DNA of 64,000 nucleotides. Origin: Siphonodentalium dalli (taxonomy: Eukaryota; Mollusca; Scaphopoda; Gadilida; Siphonodentaliidae). Below are positions 20,201 through 28,821 of this stretch, one piece after another. The notes under the pieces were generated by a model, which was given only the letters and a program-made list of their open reading frames with translations, was not told where the DNA came from and did not search any database. The DNA lies in assembly GCA_032622095.1 (NCBI GenBank), contig CP136066.1:132773917-132837916 (forward strand), written 5' to 3'. How positions within the stretch are numbered: position 1 is the stretch's first letter; each line of letters begins with the position of its first letter. A program made the translations under genes and the position numbers.

Positions 20201-21583
20201 ACTGCGTCCGTCCGTCTGTCCGTCCGTTCGTCCGTCACGCTTTCTCCCTCCGTGTGTCCGTCCGTCCGACCTCATAACTCGAACAACTATGAACCGATTT
20301 CAATAATTTTTTGTATGCAATATCCTTAGGACTGCCTCTCCTCGTGATGCTAATTTCCGTTCGGCATGACTTTTTTTTTAAAGTTGCGCCTCATTTTCGA
20401 CTTATTTTGACTCCGAAAATTCTGTCCGACAAATATGAACCGATTTCAATATTTTTTGGTATACATGCTTCTCACAATACCCTCTCTACATGATGCGGCT
20501 AGGGATTGGCTCAGACTGTTTTTCGTAATATTACACTTCATTTTCGACTTATTTTGACTTAGAAAATTCTGTCCGACTTATTAACTTTAACAAATATGAA
20601 CCAATTTGAATATTTTTTTCTGTACAAGCTTCTTGTGACACCATACCGATATTACTAGTCCGAATTTTTCTTTAAAGTTAAAAATCTTTTTTGTTGGGTT
20701 TACGGATAATGCGGGTTGAATTTGCCACGGTGGGGGTATATGCTAGCACTCGAGTGCACACCGCTTGTTGTAATTACATTATGATCGGTATGATATGTTC
20801 TAGAACATTATTACGCGCGCCGCGTGTATACTAATGTACAAATTCTTGTTTCGCCTGGGCGCTGCCATAGCGCTGGGGGATTCTATTTATAGAATGTTAA
20901 TTATTGGGACACATTAAAAGTTGTAGTGCGACCACGAGGCTGAGTTGTAGTGCGAACCCGAGGCCGAGGCCGGTAAAAGATGTAGTTGATCATTTCAATT
21001 TGGTTTATTGGCGTTTACATTAAGTCAATAATGTTGATTTTTGGTTTGTGATAAGCTATGCCAATTACAAATAACAGAAATGAAAAAGATTCTATAATTA
21101 CATTCCTGGGTATATAATATATGATCTTGAGAGCGTTACAATTTCTGACTATGGTTTTCTTGTTATTGTTGGGCTCCATATATCCGTGGGGGACGATCGA
21201 GAGCTCTATATGATGCCCTAAAAACATGGGGTCCTCGAGAGTCAGCTTGTTTTCATGTGAAATGTTCATTTGAACTATACCGTGCGGAGTTTACGTTTGC
21301 TTGCATGCCTTGCCCTCGGATATATAGCCTAATTGTAAAGTTACGGATATAAAGTTGACATTATACACTTCGACATATTGAATGATATAATTATGTATAC
21401 ATATTCTCTCCGGAACGTGTAGATGTATGCAGTAATATAACATGATTATCTTCCGTTTTTCCCCAGGAAACTGTGAATGGTCAGTTGTCTGCTCCCAGGA
21501 AGAGTACAGATGAAGTGGGAATGATGCAGTCCACCGAGCTTAACGAAGTCGATGTGCAAAGACCCTGGCTTACCCACATGTAA
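1..21583 (+). CDS. SEA-domain transmembrane mucin-like gene (gene span, six recognisable exons, 5' incomplete)
   Basis: Six coding segments on the + strand join into one type I membrane protein: 1-2230, 2330-2372, 6896-7073, 7927-8063, 13760-14026 and 21467-21583. In order they encode a Ser/Thr/Pro/Val-rich repeat ectodomain, a SEA domain with a GSVVV cleavage motif, a short Pro/Thr/Ser stalk, one membrane helix, and a cytoplasmic tail of about 127 residues. About 990 residues are visible. In the family, SEA domains self-cleave at G|S and the halves stay associated at the cell surface, so a role in a mucous or glycocalyx layer is likely but inferred. Donors after exons 1, 3, 4 and 5 are all gtgagt. 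Phases agree at exon joins 1/2, 3/4, 4/5 and 5/6; the exon 2/3 join does not fit as drawn. Introns range from 99 bp to 7.4 kb. The start codon and signal peptide lie left of the window. Confidence 0.82.
8..1750 (+). repeat. Coding super-repeat of about 405-510 bp in the mucin ectodomain
   Basis: The landmark Ile-Val-Pro-Glu-Thr recurs at 8, 413, 833, 1238 and 1748, giving spacings of 405, 420, 405 and 510 bases, all multiples of three. Each unit is built from shorter blocks of the type VAPSTSVAPSSTLASE and EIASTTTEVVALSTP. The length changes are therefore whole-codon insertions or deletions inside an in-frame tandem array, as expected for a mucin domain whose copy number can vary. Confidence 0.85.
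2330..2372 (+). CDS. Mucin gene exon 2: middle of SEA domain
   Basis: A 43-base exon between acceptor gcatcgtag and donor gtacgt. It reads EVIDFDEDVLAVYI plus one base and continues exon 1 in phase 0 across a 99-bp intron. The acidic, hydrophobic pattern fits the region between helix 1 and the strand before the SEA cleavage loop. It ends in phase 1. The next recognised exon offers only a phase 0 acceptor (6895) or a phase 2 acceptor (6924), or a weak phase 1 acceptor (6929), so a small exon may be missing or another splice site may be used. Confidence 0.6.
4680..5010 (-). repeat. Diverged minus-strand copies of the 165-bp-type satellite monomer
   Basis: Read on the minus strand, this stretch contains aaggatttagtcatgc, a 'gctcccatctagagg' block and 'aatttgaaatccaaaatgg'. 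These are the same modules as the monomers at 29.1-29.9 kb and 47.3-61.4 kb. It is an old, degraded copy in intron 2. Confidence 0.6.
5012..5034. repeat. 22-bp perfect palindrome TTATTTCGTTA/TAACGAAATAA
   Basis: The 11-base half TTATTTCGTTA is followed directly by its complement; a partial copy of the half lies just upstream, near 4990. Such palindromes often mark MITE ends, but no second end was found. Coordinates are good to a base or two. Confidence 0.55.
5712..5814. repeat. Near-perfect 103-bp palindrome (51-bp arms, 1-base spacer)
   Basis: The left arm 5712-5762 and right arm 5764-5814 are reverse complements with about two mismatches and a single base between them. It would form a long hairpin in RNA or a cruciform in DNA. 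It lies inside intron 2, so it would be transcribed with the gene. Confidence 0.9.
6896..7073 (+). CDS. Mucin gene exon 3: SEA domain with GSVVV cleavage motif
   Basis: The exon reads THNLTLYHSSQ, then GSVVVQYEIEYIV, then a helical stretch ending SIDESSIHHE, and stops at donor gtgagt (GT at 7074) in phase 1. GSVVV is the classical autoproteolysis site of SEA domains, cut between G and S. The alternating hydrophobic residues on both sides fit the two strands that flank the loop. N-glycosylation sites are seen at NLT and NYS. The favoured acceptor is ttcag at 6891-6895; an in-frame stop at 6848 rules out a start further left. An alternative acceptor at 6921-6924 would remove the strand before the loop. 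Confidence 0.78.
7074..7926 (+). other. Intron 3 of the mucin gene
   Basis: AT-rich, with a short imperfect GATA microsatellite near 7664-7690. No gene or clear mobile element was seen. Confidence 0.5.
7927..8063 (+). CDS. Mucin gene exon 4: stalk and transmembrane helix
   Basis: The acceptor is atttccag and the donor gtgagt (GT at 8064). With the G carried from exon 3 the exon reads DIVVSTPAPTTQSPKTQDQ, then LLENW, then a 23-residue hydrophobic helix that begins WLIAVIVCAV and ends LCAVAAL. The Pro/Thr/Ser stalk between the SEA domain and the helix is typical of membrane mucins. It ends in phase 0 and matches exon 5, whose first residues CSRRHSSRK form a basic stop-transfer signal on the cytoplasmic side. 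Confidence 0.88.
8207..8486. mobile_element. hAT-type MITE, 264 bp, with 8-bp target duplication
   Basis: The terminal inverted repeats GAGAGTGGCTAAAATGC (8215-8231) and its complement (8462-8478) match over all 17 bases. They are flanked by identical direct repeats TCAAAAAA at 8207-8214 and 8479-8486. An 8-bp target duplication with short terminal repeats is the signature of the hAT superfamily. The interior has no ORF and contains two 'caagcttgg' hairpins. It sits in intron 4. Confidence 0.85.
8543..9130 (-). pseudogene. 3' fragment of a non-LTR retrotransposon (reverse transcriptase C-terminus)
   Basis: The minus-strand frame 9036-8704 reads TRLRISNHSLAIEKGRH, then CVFCEDKIVEDERHFLIDC. 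This is the basic stretch and C-x2-C...H...C finger found at the C-terminus of many animal LINE ORF2 proteins. Upstream it continues as LLICTSDLS, with an in-frame stop before the Met, so the copy is dead and 5'-truncated. The element ends (minus strand) in a short AATTCTATTCT-type tandem tail near 8543-8562. It is an insertion in intron 4, transcribed antisense to the host gene. Confidence 0.8.
9690..11345 (+). repeat. Dispersed repeat copy A, interrupted by the 10353-11131 element
   Basis: The parts at about 9690-9800 and 11140-11345 match the reverse complement of 13385-13750. Shared stretches include agtaac(a/g)gagtccga, gaggaatttttgtt, acttctaaacagtttaagg and 'ccaatcgaaag'-like sequence. 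Copy A is longer and was later split by the inverted-repeat element at 10353-11131. No protein family was recognised. Confidence 0.6.
10350..11134. mobile_element. 779-bp terminal-inverted-repeat element with TTA target duplication
   Basis: The ends AGCCCCGGTTCCATAT (from 10353) and its complement (to 11131) match and are flanked by TTA on both sides. The TTA duplication would suit a PIF/Harbinger-type element, but a TTTAA reading is also possible. The interior is unusual: almost every 8-12 bases carries TTCGG, CGGGA or a one-base variant, on both strands, so it looks built by amplification of a short motif. No transposase is present. It is inserted in repeat copy A. Confidence 0.7.
11435..11998. 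mobile_element. Foldback-like element with G-rich ends and one satellite monomer inside
   Basis: The left end (14-base G run at 11440-11453, then tggaaaaaaaattccggcac, then 'gtatgccgggg') and the complement of the right end (gggggtggtcggaaaaac, then 'catgtatggc') are similar inverted repeats. Between them, about 11,665-11,780, lies a single monomer of the satellite seen at 47-61 kb (ccaagatggccgctggcag, then 'gaccgaatgacc'). Confidence 0.55.
12010..13384. other. Intron 4, no gene recognised
   Basis: AT-rich sequence with a weak internal repetition near 12,470-12,640 ('ggttgga(a/t)at' blocks). No ORF with family features and no element ends were recognised. Confidence 0.4.
13385..13750 (-). 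repeat. Dispersed repeat copy B, abutting the exon 5 acceptor
   Basis: Reverse-complement relative of the repeat at 9690-11345, lacking the middle part. Its right end runs into the polypyrimidine tract and acceptor of mucin exon 5 (13,741-13,759), so the repeat may have supplied or disturbed that splice site. Confidence 0.6.
13760..14026 (+). CDS. Mucin gene exon 5: cytoplasmic tail, first part
   Basis: Acceptor ctcttacag, donor gtgagt (GT at 14,027), phase 0 at both ends, 89 codons. It opens with CSRRHSSRKMYSL, a basic juxtamembrane stretch after the exon 4 helix. It continues with acidic and Tyr-rich sequence including SDIAYDNVAYEDYDKDHKDH and ends LKGLESSPTN. The closely spaced tyrosines (YDN, NVAY, YED) could be kinase or adaptor sites; NVAY has the N-x-x-Y spacing of endocytic or PTB-type signals. 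That is inference. Confidence 0.85.
14027..16080 (+). other. Intron 5, first part: no gene or element recognised
   Basis: AT-rich with short TA runs. Short ORFs lack family features. I see nothing that can be assigned. Confidence 0.4.
16252..16449. repeat. Inverted repeat pair (about 48-bp diverged arms)
   Basis: The left arm 16252-16299 and right arm 16402-16449 are inverted copies sharing 'ggggttcacgat', cgattggtatt and tctgagtaacac. Sequence just left of it ('gctatacgtcc' to 'ttttacgtcc') resembles 61,880-61,920 in opposite orientation, suggesting a dispersed element. Confidence 0.6.
17185..17725 (+). repeat. Direct duplication, copy 1
   Basis: Matches 18,690-19,170 in the same orientation with many substitutions and small indels. 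Shared stretches include acgctaatacaaatggag, caatagccgcttcacaaa, tcatcgttgcaataaatcg and gtgcaacgatgtgacgta. It is non-coding as far as can be seen. Confidence 0.85.
17848..17983. repeat. 136-bp hairpin (62-bp arms, 12-base loop)
   Basis: The arms 17848-17909 and 17922-17983 are reverse complements with three mismatches, unlike the AT-rich surroundings in composition. The near identity implies a recent origin or conservation as a structure. It lies between the two direct-duplication copies. Confidence 0.9.
18040..18470 (-). pseudogene. 3' fragment of a second non-LTR retrotransposon
   Basis: The minus-strand frame reads AGIHIRNGNVSTMELLY, then LEIGDEYHMVLKCRELNEL, then a basic tail ending KILEIF. 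The G-D-E-x-H...C pattern is typical of the C-terminus of LINE ORF2 proteins and is distinct from the fragment at 8.5-9.1 kb. It is 5'-truncated with an AT-rich 3' tail (18,040-18,170). It separates the two direct-duplication copies. Confidence 0.7.
18690..19170 (+). repeat. Direct duplication, copy 2
   Basis: Second copy of the stretch at 17,185-17,725. It is more eroded, and the LINE fragment and the hairpin lie between the copies. Confidence 0.85.
19331..19813. mobile_element. 471-bp CG-rich nested palindromic element with CCCATG target duplication
   Basis: The outer arms (from 19337 and ending at 19807) are inverted repeats of about 70 bp that begin TATGGAAT and contain 'tattagggccacttcctaat'. 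Direct repeats CCCATG at 19331-19336 and 19808-19813 flank them. Inside, the module CGCTTTCGGCGC and its complement, 'gacaaaaagtgcgcc' and 'ggcgcactttttgtc' recur in both orientations, so palindromes are nested in palindromes. The CpG density is far above the surroundings. There is no credible ORF; translations are low-complexity Arg/Ala/Ser. It is a non-autonomous foldback-type element by structure. Confidence 0.75.
20158..20768 (-). mobile_element. 0.6-kb hairpin-ended repeat with GTCC-type microsatellite, copy 1
   Basis: Inverted relative of 53,593-54,213. On the minus strand it starts at 'gtgcactcgagtgctagcat', runs through 'tgaaccgatttcaat' blocks into a (GGAC)n-rich stretch, and ends in a hairpin of ccccca / tgggggtataatta. 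No protein is encoded. It lies in intron 5, antisense to the gene. Confidence 0.7.
21467..21583 (+). CDS. Mucin gene exon 6: C-terminus and stop
   Basis: The acceptor tttttccccag (AG at 21465-21466) is strong and the exon enters in phase 0, matching exon 5. It encodes 38 residues beginning ETVNGQLSAPRKSTDEVG and ending VQRPWLTHM, followed by TAA at 21581-21583. The sequence is acidic and Ser/Thr-rich like exon 5. No AATAAA signal was recognised close downstream, so the 3' UTR end is not placed. Confidence 0.8.
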   Translation, partial: ETVNGQLSAPRKSTDEVGMMQSTELNEVDVQRPWLTHM

Positions 21584-21749
21584 AGAGGGTAATCCAGTTA
21601 GACTTACCCATATGTAAAGACGCGCAATCCAGTTTGACTGATATATTTCGTAGAACTGACACATTGATCAAATTTGAGGTCCACGTTATGTAGACACAAA
21701 ACATTATTCTAAATATAATTATGGCAATTGATTTCGCTCCATGTGACAC

Positions 21750-22400
21750 CGTGGTTGTCCACCCCCTCAAAAAATATTTCGAGGGGACTACAGGGTCGCC
21801 GGTGTCAGTCCGTCCGCCCGTGTGTGTGTACATAAGTTCGTACTCCGTTCGTCTCATATCGTTTCCGGGTGATATCTACTGTAGTGATTAATCAAATTAA
21901 ATAATACATATATTTGGTATGAGATCTTATTGGTTATGGACACGTGTGATGGTCGAGTATGGTAAGGTTTGACCATTTTTACGGGATTTAAGGTCCTTGA
22001 CTAAATCATTTCCGGGTGATAACTTTGATTTTATTTATCTGATTGTTTTAAAATTTGGTATATGGATTACTCACATGTCAATATAGGTCAAGTGCGAATG
22101 TGGGTGCGGTCGATCCGCCCATTTTTTTTACCGGAGTTATGGTCCTTGTCGACTTAGAAATTGCCGATTATTTTTGTTTTCTGATAATTTTAATTATCCT
22201 ATTGTTTTCAAATTGTGTATATGGATGACTCACTTGGAAATATAGGTCAATTTTGAATTTGCCCAATGCTAACTTGTCGACTTCGAATTTCCCCGATTAT
22301 TTCGGTTTCCGGATGGTAACTTCTTTGACTCAGAATTTACTGATTTACTATCCAATCAAATAAAACTAGGTGTGTTAACAACATATAGGCGGTTGGAGCA
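21750..22400 (-). repeat. Tandem repeat of about 150-185 bp with a hairpin end
   Basis: Units share '(t)ttccgggtgataact', 'ttttaaaatttggtatatgg' and 'actcac(a/t)tg(t/g)(c/a)aatataggtcaa'. The left end is a hairpin of ccaccccctc / gaggggac followed by a 'cagtccgtccgcccg' stretch. The architecture is the same as in the hairpin-ended repeats at 20.2 and 53.6 kb, in the minus orientation. Confidence 0.6.
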
Positions 22401-23490
22401 AAGTTTTATTCAATGATTGTTCTCAGAATCAAATGTTTTTCATTCTAACAAACCCATCGGTCAAATTATGCGACCTTATTCGGGGGACGTGTGGGCTAGT
22501 GGCCTCTTATTATATAAGAAATGGTCATGTGGTTTGCGTTACCACATTGACGTGTTTCACACATATTACATTATAATATTTGTATAAAATTTGCTGCATT
22601 TGTGTGAGATGACCATCTTCAGTTCATGTTCTCATATAACTTTCATATGGTTACGACCATGCAGAGCGTTGCTCTATATATATAGAATGAATGCACCTCG
22701 ATTAATTGAATATACAATTGTACTATATTTCCAGCGAGGTGCTAACTTTGTAATGCGTGTTGATATATTGCTCAGTATTATTATTTATACTTAACATTCC
22801 TTGTGATGTGCATGTGTGATGCGGTATCGTTTTCGGAGTGAGTCTGACGTCACGACTACTTTTGGTAATGACTGTTTAGGAAATTTGGAAAGAATTTCGA
22901 GAACCGCCGAGACTGTCTGCAGTCTGCTATTTAATGTAGCCGATTATTCATAAATGACTGTGCTCTGTTTAATGTTATAAACCGCCGTGAAGAATCTTTT
23001 TTAATGTACAACATTTAAAATCGACACGAAAAAGTCTTTAAAAAACATTTATACAATAGCAGCGGGCTGCTAACTTTTCATCTTCCACCATTTCCATGTA
23101 ATGGTTATTACCGCGTGCAGTGCGTGTACATACGTCAGAGGAGAGAAATATCTTACATTAAGAATTTATACTTGCTAGTATTTATAGTGACAACAGTTTA
23201 CATGTATACGTTATATAGGGTTTACATGTATACGTTATACAGGGTATGGAGATGGGTCGAGTAACAGCGGCGTGCCGTTAAAATTAGGAAAAAAAATATA
23301 TATTTAAAAAATAAGTACATTTGAAACGAGCACCACTTCAATAAAGGCATCGATATATTGATATACGTTACACGGGAGTTCACTATATTTCGAATACCTT
23401 CTAACGGCCATAATTCACAAACGCCTGAACAGTTTCTTAAATTATTCCAACGCAATCGATCGAATAAAAGCTACATTTTACAAATCTGGT
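22400..23490. other. No gene or element recognised
   Basis: AT-rich intergenic sequence. A 16-base direct repeat tttacatgtatacgtt occurs near 23,197 and 23,221. Nothing else was seen. Confidence 0.4.
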
Positions 23491-23493
23491 ACA

Positions 23494-24145
23494 CTATTCC
23501 AGGGATGACTGCTCGACAACTCGTAAACAGAAGATGCAAAAAAAATAATTGAGACCACCAACTCGAAGCCAATGCTTTACTGCAGAGGAAAAATAGACCG
23601 TCGATTTCAAACTCAATATGTATTGATACAAAAAAAAAACCCCACCTTTTATACAGAACTTCTACATGTATCTACATATATAATGTTATTTTGCCCAAAT
23701 CAATCGCATATTTGAATCTAAGTCCTAAAGGTTTTCCTATGTTTAAAGATAATTACGAAGATATTTCGTAGTAGACAAAATACGCATGATGGTGGTTTAA
23801 CCAATCAACGATCAGTATTAATATCTACTCAGTGCGTGGTCACCAAGCAGGTAATTGAGTTTATTTTCAATACCAAAATGATTTGAAATTATTGCTTATA
23901 CATATTAGAAAAGAGTGGAGACTTGGATTCAAATATTCGATTTATTTTGGGAAGATTAACATTAGATCTGTCGAAACACGTAGAAGTTTTGTACAAAAGG
24001 TGGGTTTTTAAAAAATAAATATTGAGTTTAAAACCGACGGTCTGTTTTCTCTCTGTAGTAAAGCGTGAGCATCGAGTCGGTGCTCTCCGTGATTTTTTTT
24101 TCATCGTCTGTTGTATAAATTGTCGAACAGTTTATCCTGGAATTG
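23494..24145. mobile_element. Foldback element with diverged arms of about 250 bp
   Basis: The left arm 23,494-23,745 and right arm 23,900-24,145 are inverted copies. Shared landmarks are attccagg, tgctttact(g/a)cagag, gaccgtcg(a/g)ttt(c/t)aaactcaat, ccaccttttatacagaactt (left version) and atttgaatc(t/c)aagt. The spacer is about 155 bp. No transposase ORF remains. Confidence 0.75.
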
Positions 24146-24554
24146 CGCTCGTTTTGAAGTACTATTTTTTTAATTTATATTTTCACTGGTTTTAACGCCT
24201 CTGTGATCGAATATGCATGTCTAGTCTGCACGGGCTGTCCATATCTCAATCTCCAGTGTGTGTCTCTTGGGTCTCTATAATATGTATAGGCATTACCAAT
24301 ATCTCTCATGTTATACAGTATACAGACAATAAAATTAATTTCCACCTCTTGTTCTCAAAGGACCAATCGTGCAACTAAATTTGGCATTTTTTTTCTAACC
24401 CGTAAACACTTACATTCATATACAGTAGCCATAATTAAAGCATGGTCTATATCAACAAATTTCTACTATCTTTGTGCTTGTAAAAACCGAAAATATATGA
24501 CTCGACCCAACCACACTCATCACGTCGTGTCTTTTAGTATGGATATATATAATA

Positions 24555-25313
24555 CTAGAAGGTGACCCGACTTCGTCCGGGCTTTGACCTTGAATTGACC
24601 ATTTTGAAGGTCAAGGTCAGGTGGGGTCAAACACCAACACCCCACAAATGGTGGAAATCGGCCCAGCGGATACCGGGAAATCGGCCCAGCGGATACCGAG
24701 ATACCCTATGCATCAAATTTCGTCCGTACAAATCCGCCAGTTTAACCCGATTTGATTTCCACTCAAGTATATAAACGCGCCTCATATACACACGCTCATT
24801 AATTATCAAGTTTCAACGTAAAGATAAATTACCATCGGTGCCCGAGATATCGCCAAGACGTCTGAAACAGTCAAATGCATCGGCCGGTTAAGCGTTAACG
24901 TGATCTAACGTTATGACCTCTAACGACGTCATAGAAGTTACGCATTGTTTTTATCCCGATGGAAGATAGTACCACTTCTTCTTGAAAATTGAGGCAGATA
25001 ACTAAAACGGATACATACGCATTATATATCGTTGGAAAGAGGAAACACAAAAGATTCTCACAGTGTCATTATTATGACTGGCATTTTATTATTCGCGCTG
25101 TTTCGAATCGATTTGTAAGCACCGAACTCAAATGAAAGTCCCGTAACACAGCGTAAAAACAGATTTGACCTCGGCACGTGAAAAGTTGACCTCGGATCTG
25201 AAAATCAATAGGCCCATGTTCGTTCCCGGGTCGAATTACGTGTCCGTACCAAGTTTGGTCGAAATCGGTCTAGCCGTGTTCGAGTCCATCGCGAACACAC
25301 ACACACACACACA

Positions 25314-25354
<41 letters not shown>

Positions 25355-25393
25355 CACACATACATACACTGATCTTCCAAAATATATAATAGA
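24555..25393 (-). mobile_element. Complete solo Helitron-like (non-autonomous) element
   Basis: On the minus strand the 5' end is TCTATTATATATTTTGG preceded by A. The 3' end is CCCGGACGAAGTCGGG (a hairpin), eight bases, then CTAG followed by T. 5' TC, a 3' hairpin just before CTRR and A/T flanks without target duplication are the Helitron hallmarks. It belongs to the family of units 8 and 9 of the array at 44.8-45.9 kb. It contains a (CA)n microsatellite near 25,293-25,352 and no ORF of note. Confidence 0.82.
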
Positions 25394-27314
25394 TTTCCGG
25401 CTATCATATATTGTTTGAGTTTCTTGTTTACAAACATATATTATGCGTTTATAAACATATATCATGAAATGGTAGTGCAACAGCTCGTGTTAAATATATA
25501 GATTATTTATTATTAATTCTTCCCAAACATTCCACATTTGTTTTCTCTCTCATTAGATCTGTATTTTGAAATATACTTCTCTACCTCAACAGCCAAACAC
25601 ATTCCAAATTCTTATATGACTCTCTTGTGTCACCTCACTTATAATTTGAATCAAAAGTGAAGTGAACTTGTCATGTTTCTCATTGTTCAGTATACTTAAA
25701 CCGCCACATGTGTATCATGAGGTGGGGGTATAGGCTTCCGGATTAAAACAAACTATTTTATATATCAGTGCATGTCCCAAGCTCAGTGCATGGGCTATTA
25801 TCGTGTGTAAATCAGGGGTGAATGTGAATTTATTTAAACTAAAATAATTTTAGTGTATAATATCACTACTGCCAGCTGCGATGAGGATTATAATGGGATT
25901 GGCTCGAGATAAATTGTTTGAGGTTCATGATTCGAAATACAGGAACAAAATTAATTCATGCACACGCAGAACATCACATGTGTGTGTTCCTGATCGTCTG
26001 TTTATGGCACGCGATTGCCAGTGCGATGTTGTAAGAATAGCACGAGATGCCGAAGGCCTCCAGTGTTATACTTCTGCGATCACAAGATGTCATAAACCAT
26101 CGGCCAGTAACAAACTTGCGGTTCTGTGTTTATTACACGTCGGACCTATATTTTCTAACATCACATCTAATGTTTTCCGATAAATTATTCCTCCATGTTA
26201 TTTCCTGCTCTTGCCATGATTGTAAGATGATGGTTTCATTTTAAAGTCCCCGTTCCATGCATTGCCGTGGTGGAAGTCATTTGCTCGTGTGGCGTTGACG
26301 CCGCTCCATTGCACACCCGTCTGTGGAACGGCTTTAAAAGATGTATGTTTCAGTGACCGGCGTGTAGTAAAGTCCGGAACGCAAGCTCCATGCATAGTTC
26401 AGTCCCCTACGCAGGATTTACTGCTGTCCGCACCTACACGTGGTGTGAAGAAGACTTTTGTAGGTTACAATTCATTGTGCATTATTCTGAGAAACTGAAC
26501 TGTCCATATTCATGTGAAAATTGCCTAGATCAAGCCAGAATGAATTGTAACGGACAAAACACTTCAATAAAAAATGTCAGGTTTAATTAAGAAAATACAC
26601 ATGCCGACAGCGGTCAGACATAGCGTAGCGAGGGGACTCAACTCTGTTTTGCAGCTTGTCCGGAACGTTGGTTAGAGCACATTTTCGTCAACAATTTCGT
26701 AGTTGCAATATTGCATGCACTGCTGGACTCAAACCACTTTGTGTTATTTTTTTCTGGGCGAAAGATACCATGACTTGCAAATTGTATAAGCCCTTTACGG
26801 GAACACGAGTCACAGCCCATCGCTATGCTGCATGCATGGGTCGCGGGTGGAAGTCGCGGTGCTGCTGAGTGACAATTACAGTTCACAATTATTTGTATCT
26901 GAACCTTTCTACTTTATTATGGTCCATACATGCTTTTGGTATATATTATGATTTTATTCTGCAATACCACTCACTGCCTTTTCAGAGATCAAGCTTATAA
27001 AACCCAAGCCATTTTTAATTCATCACTTTCAAGTTTTATATTTTCATGCTATTTTACTGTTCCCATTGACAATTTATTTCAACTTCATTCATTTCATTCC
27101 TTAGATACAAAAAGTAAAAATAGTTCAAGTGTGTTTTCAAGATGGATTATCTCTTCCGCAACATGATTTATATATAGTATCCTGGGTGTGAAATAATAAA
27201 TATAAATCGAACACCCCTGTCCGGGAACGCTTCTATCAATCAATATTGATTTTATTGGAATTTGTTCAATAATGGTCCATGATATTCACGACCATCTTTT
27301 ACAAATCCAAACAT

Positions 27315-27382
27315 CATGGTAATTGTAATGAAAATGAATTTATGACTCCAGTCATAAATTCATTTTCATTATAATTACCATG
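27315..27382. repeat. 68-bp palindrome (33-bp arms, 2-base spacer)
   Basis: The arms 27315-27347 and 27350-27382 are reverse complements with one mismatch; both ends read catggtaatt outward-in. It is another very short-loop inverted repeat, like 5712-5814. Confidence 0.9.
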
Positions 27383-28821
27383 CTTGTGCTATTCATAGAG
27401 CACGCGGGTGTAATTTACACTAATCCATGGCTCAAATTCATTCATTTGTTGCATATATTCTGTTGAGTATAAAATTAGATGGTCCCATAAATTGGCAGAT
27501 TTACTGTACAGTCTCCCTTTAATTATTGAAAATAGGCACATGCTACCCTTTAGGTCTTATCGACTTGATTCGCACCTATAATATTACAACAGATACAATC
27601 AATTGGAGACATTTTCGGCTAGCATTCGTTCGGAGCACCATGCTGGATGCCTCGAACTAAAAGTTCTAAATATAGTAACAAATATATTCCCATAAATTGT
27701 CACCGTTACTATATTTGTCATATTATAATAAGATAATATCAAAAATAAAATCAATATTAATTGATATAATTGTTTCCGGGCAGGGATTTCCAACTCATAC
27801 GTATTATTTCATTCCCATGAAACTATCTAAATTGTTTTATTTAAAGAGATAGTCTTTAATGTTTTAAGAATGTTTCTCACGGAATTGACCGTGTATTTAT
27901 ATCACGAGATAGCACACTTCAACATTGTAGAAATTTGATATCTCCCTCACATGTTTAGCTCCTCGAGCAATGTACTTTACCATCAATTAAGCGATATTTT
28001 TGTACAACTTAAATCGAATGTAGCCTAATTCAAGTACCAGGATATATCAGTCGTAAATATTTAACCTAAACGATCGATCGGATACTAGATCCGCCTCCAT
28101 GGCCTTGTGCAGTTGAGATTGATGCTTGCTCATATAGTCACTGCGCAAAAACATACCTACATTTTTTCATCAGCTGTCGGAATTGTGATAATTGTTTTTG
28201 TTTATTTCTGTAAACTATAATATGTATCGTGTCAATGAAAATGTCGTCCAGTCCTGTTCATATGAAAATAGTTCATCCAAAGTTTAAACTAATTGTATAT
28301 TATAATAATTGAAATTGTAGATAGGATGTTTAAACGTGATACATATATTCTTATGCAAGAACTATTTCGGTAAATAAACCTGCTACCACTGTTAATTCTA
28401 CGTTGTCATGTTGCCCTCGTTTGGATCTATTCGTTTGTACTTACACATATCAACATTTGGAACACCATATATAAGGGCCGAACGGTATATGTTAGTTGTA
28501 TCCACTATCAGAAAGCGTTAGATGTTTGTACCCTTAGAGATTCATATATACTGTCCGAAGTAATCTCACTGTTCAAAGTCACCCCATTTTACGGTACAGC
28601 AAAGTTACCTGAACATTATGGTATGCATTGTATTTCTACAATAAACTCTTCAAGAGTCGTCCAGCCATTGTTCACACCAAAATATCGAAAGCAATTACGC
28701 TGTCGTAAAATTTACATACTGCAATAATGAGACATTCGCGAAGTTACATCCATCCTGCAAAAGTCTAACCCATACGGAAATTGCTGGTACCTTTTAATCA
28801 CAGCAAGGGTAGTAGTATATA

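Noticed and set aside
23358-23552. Short frame with 'IPGMTARQLVNRR', reminiscent of a Tc1/mariner helix-turn-helix
   Set aside because: The similarity is a few residues only, the inverted partner arm does not keep the frame, and no catalytic domain is present.
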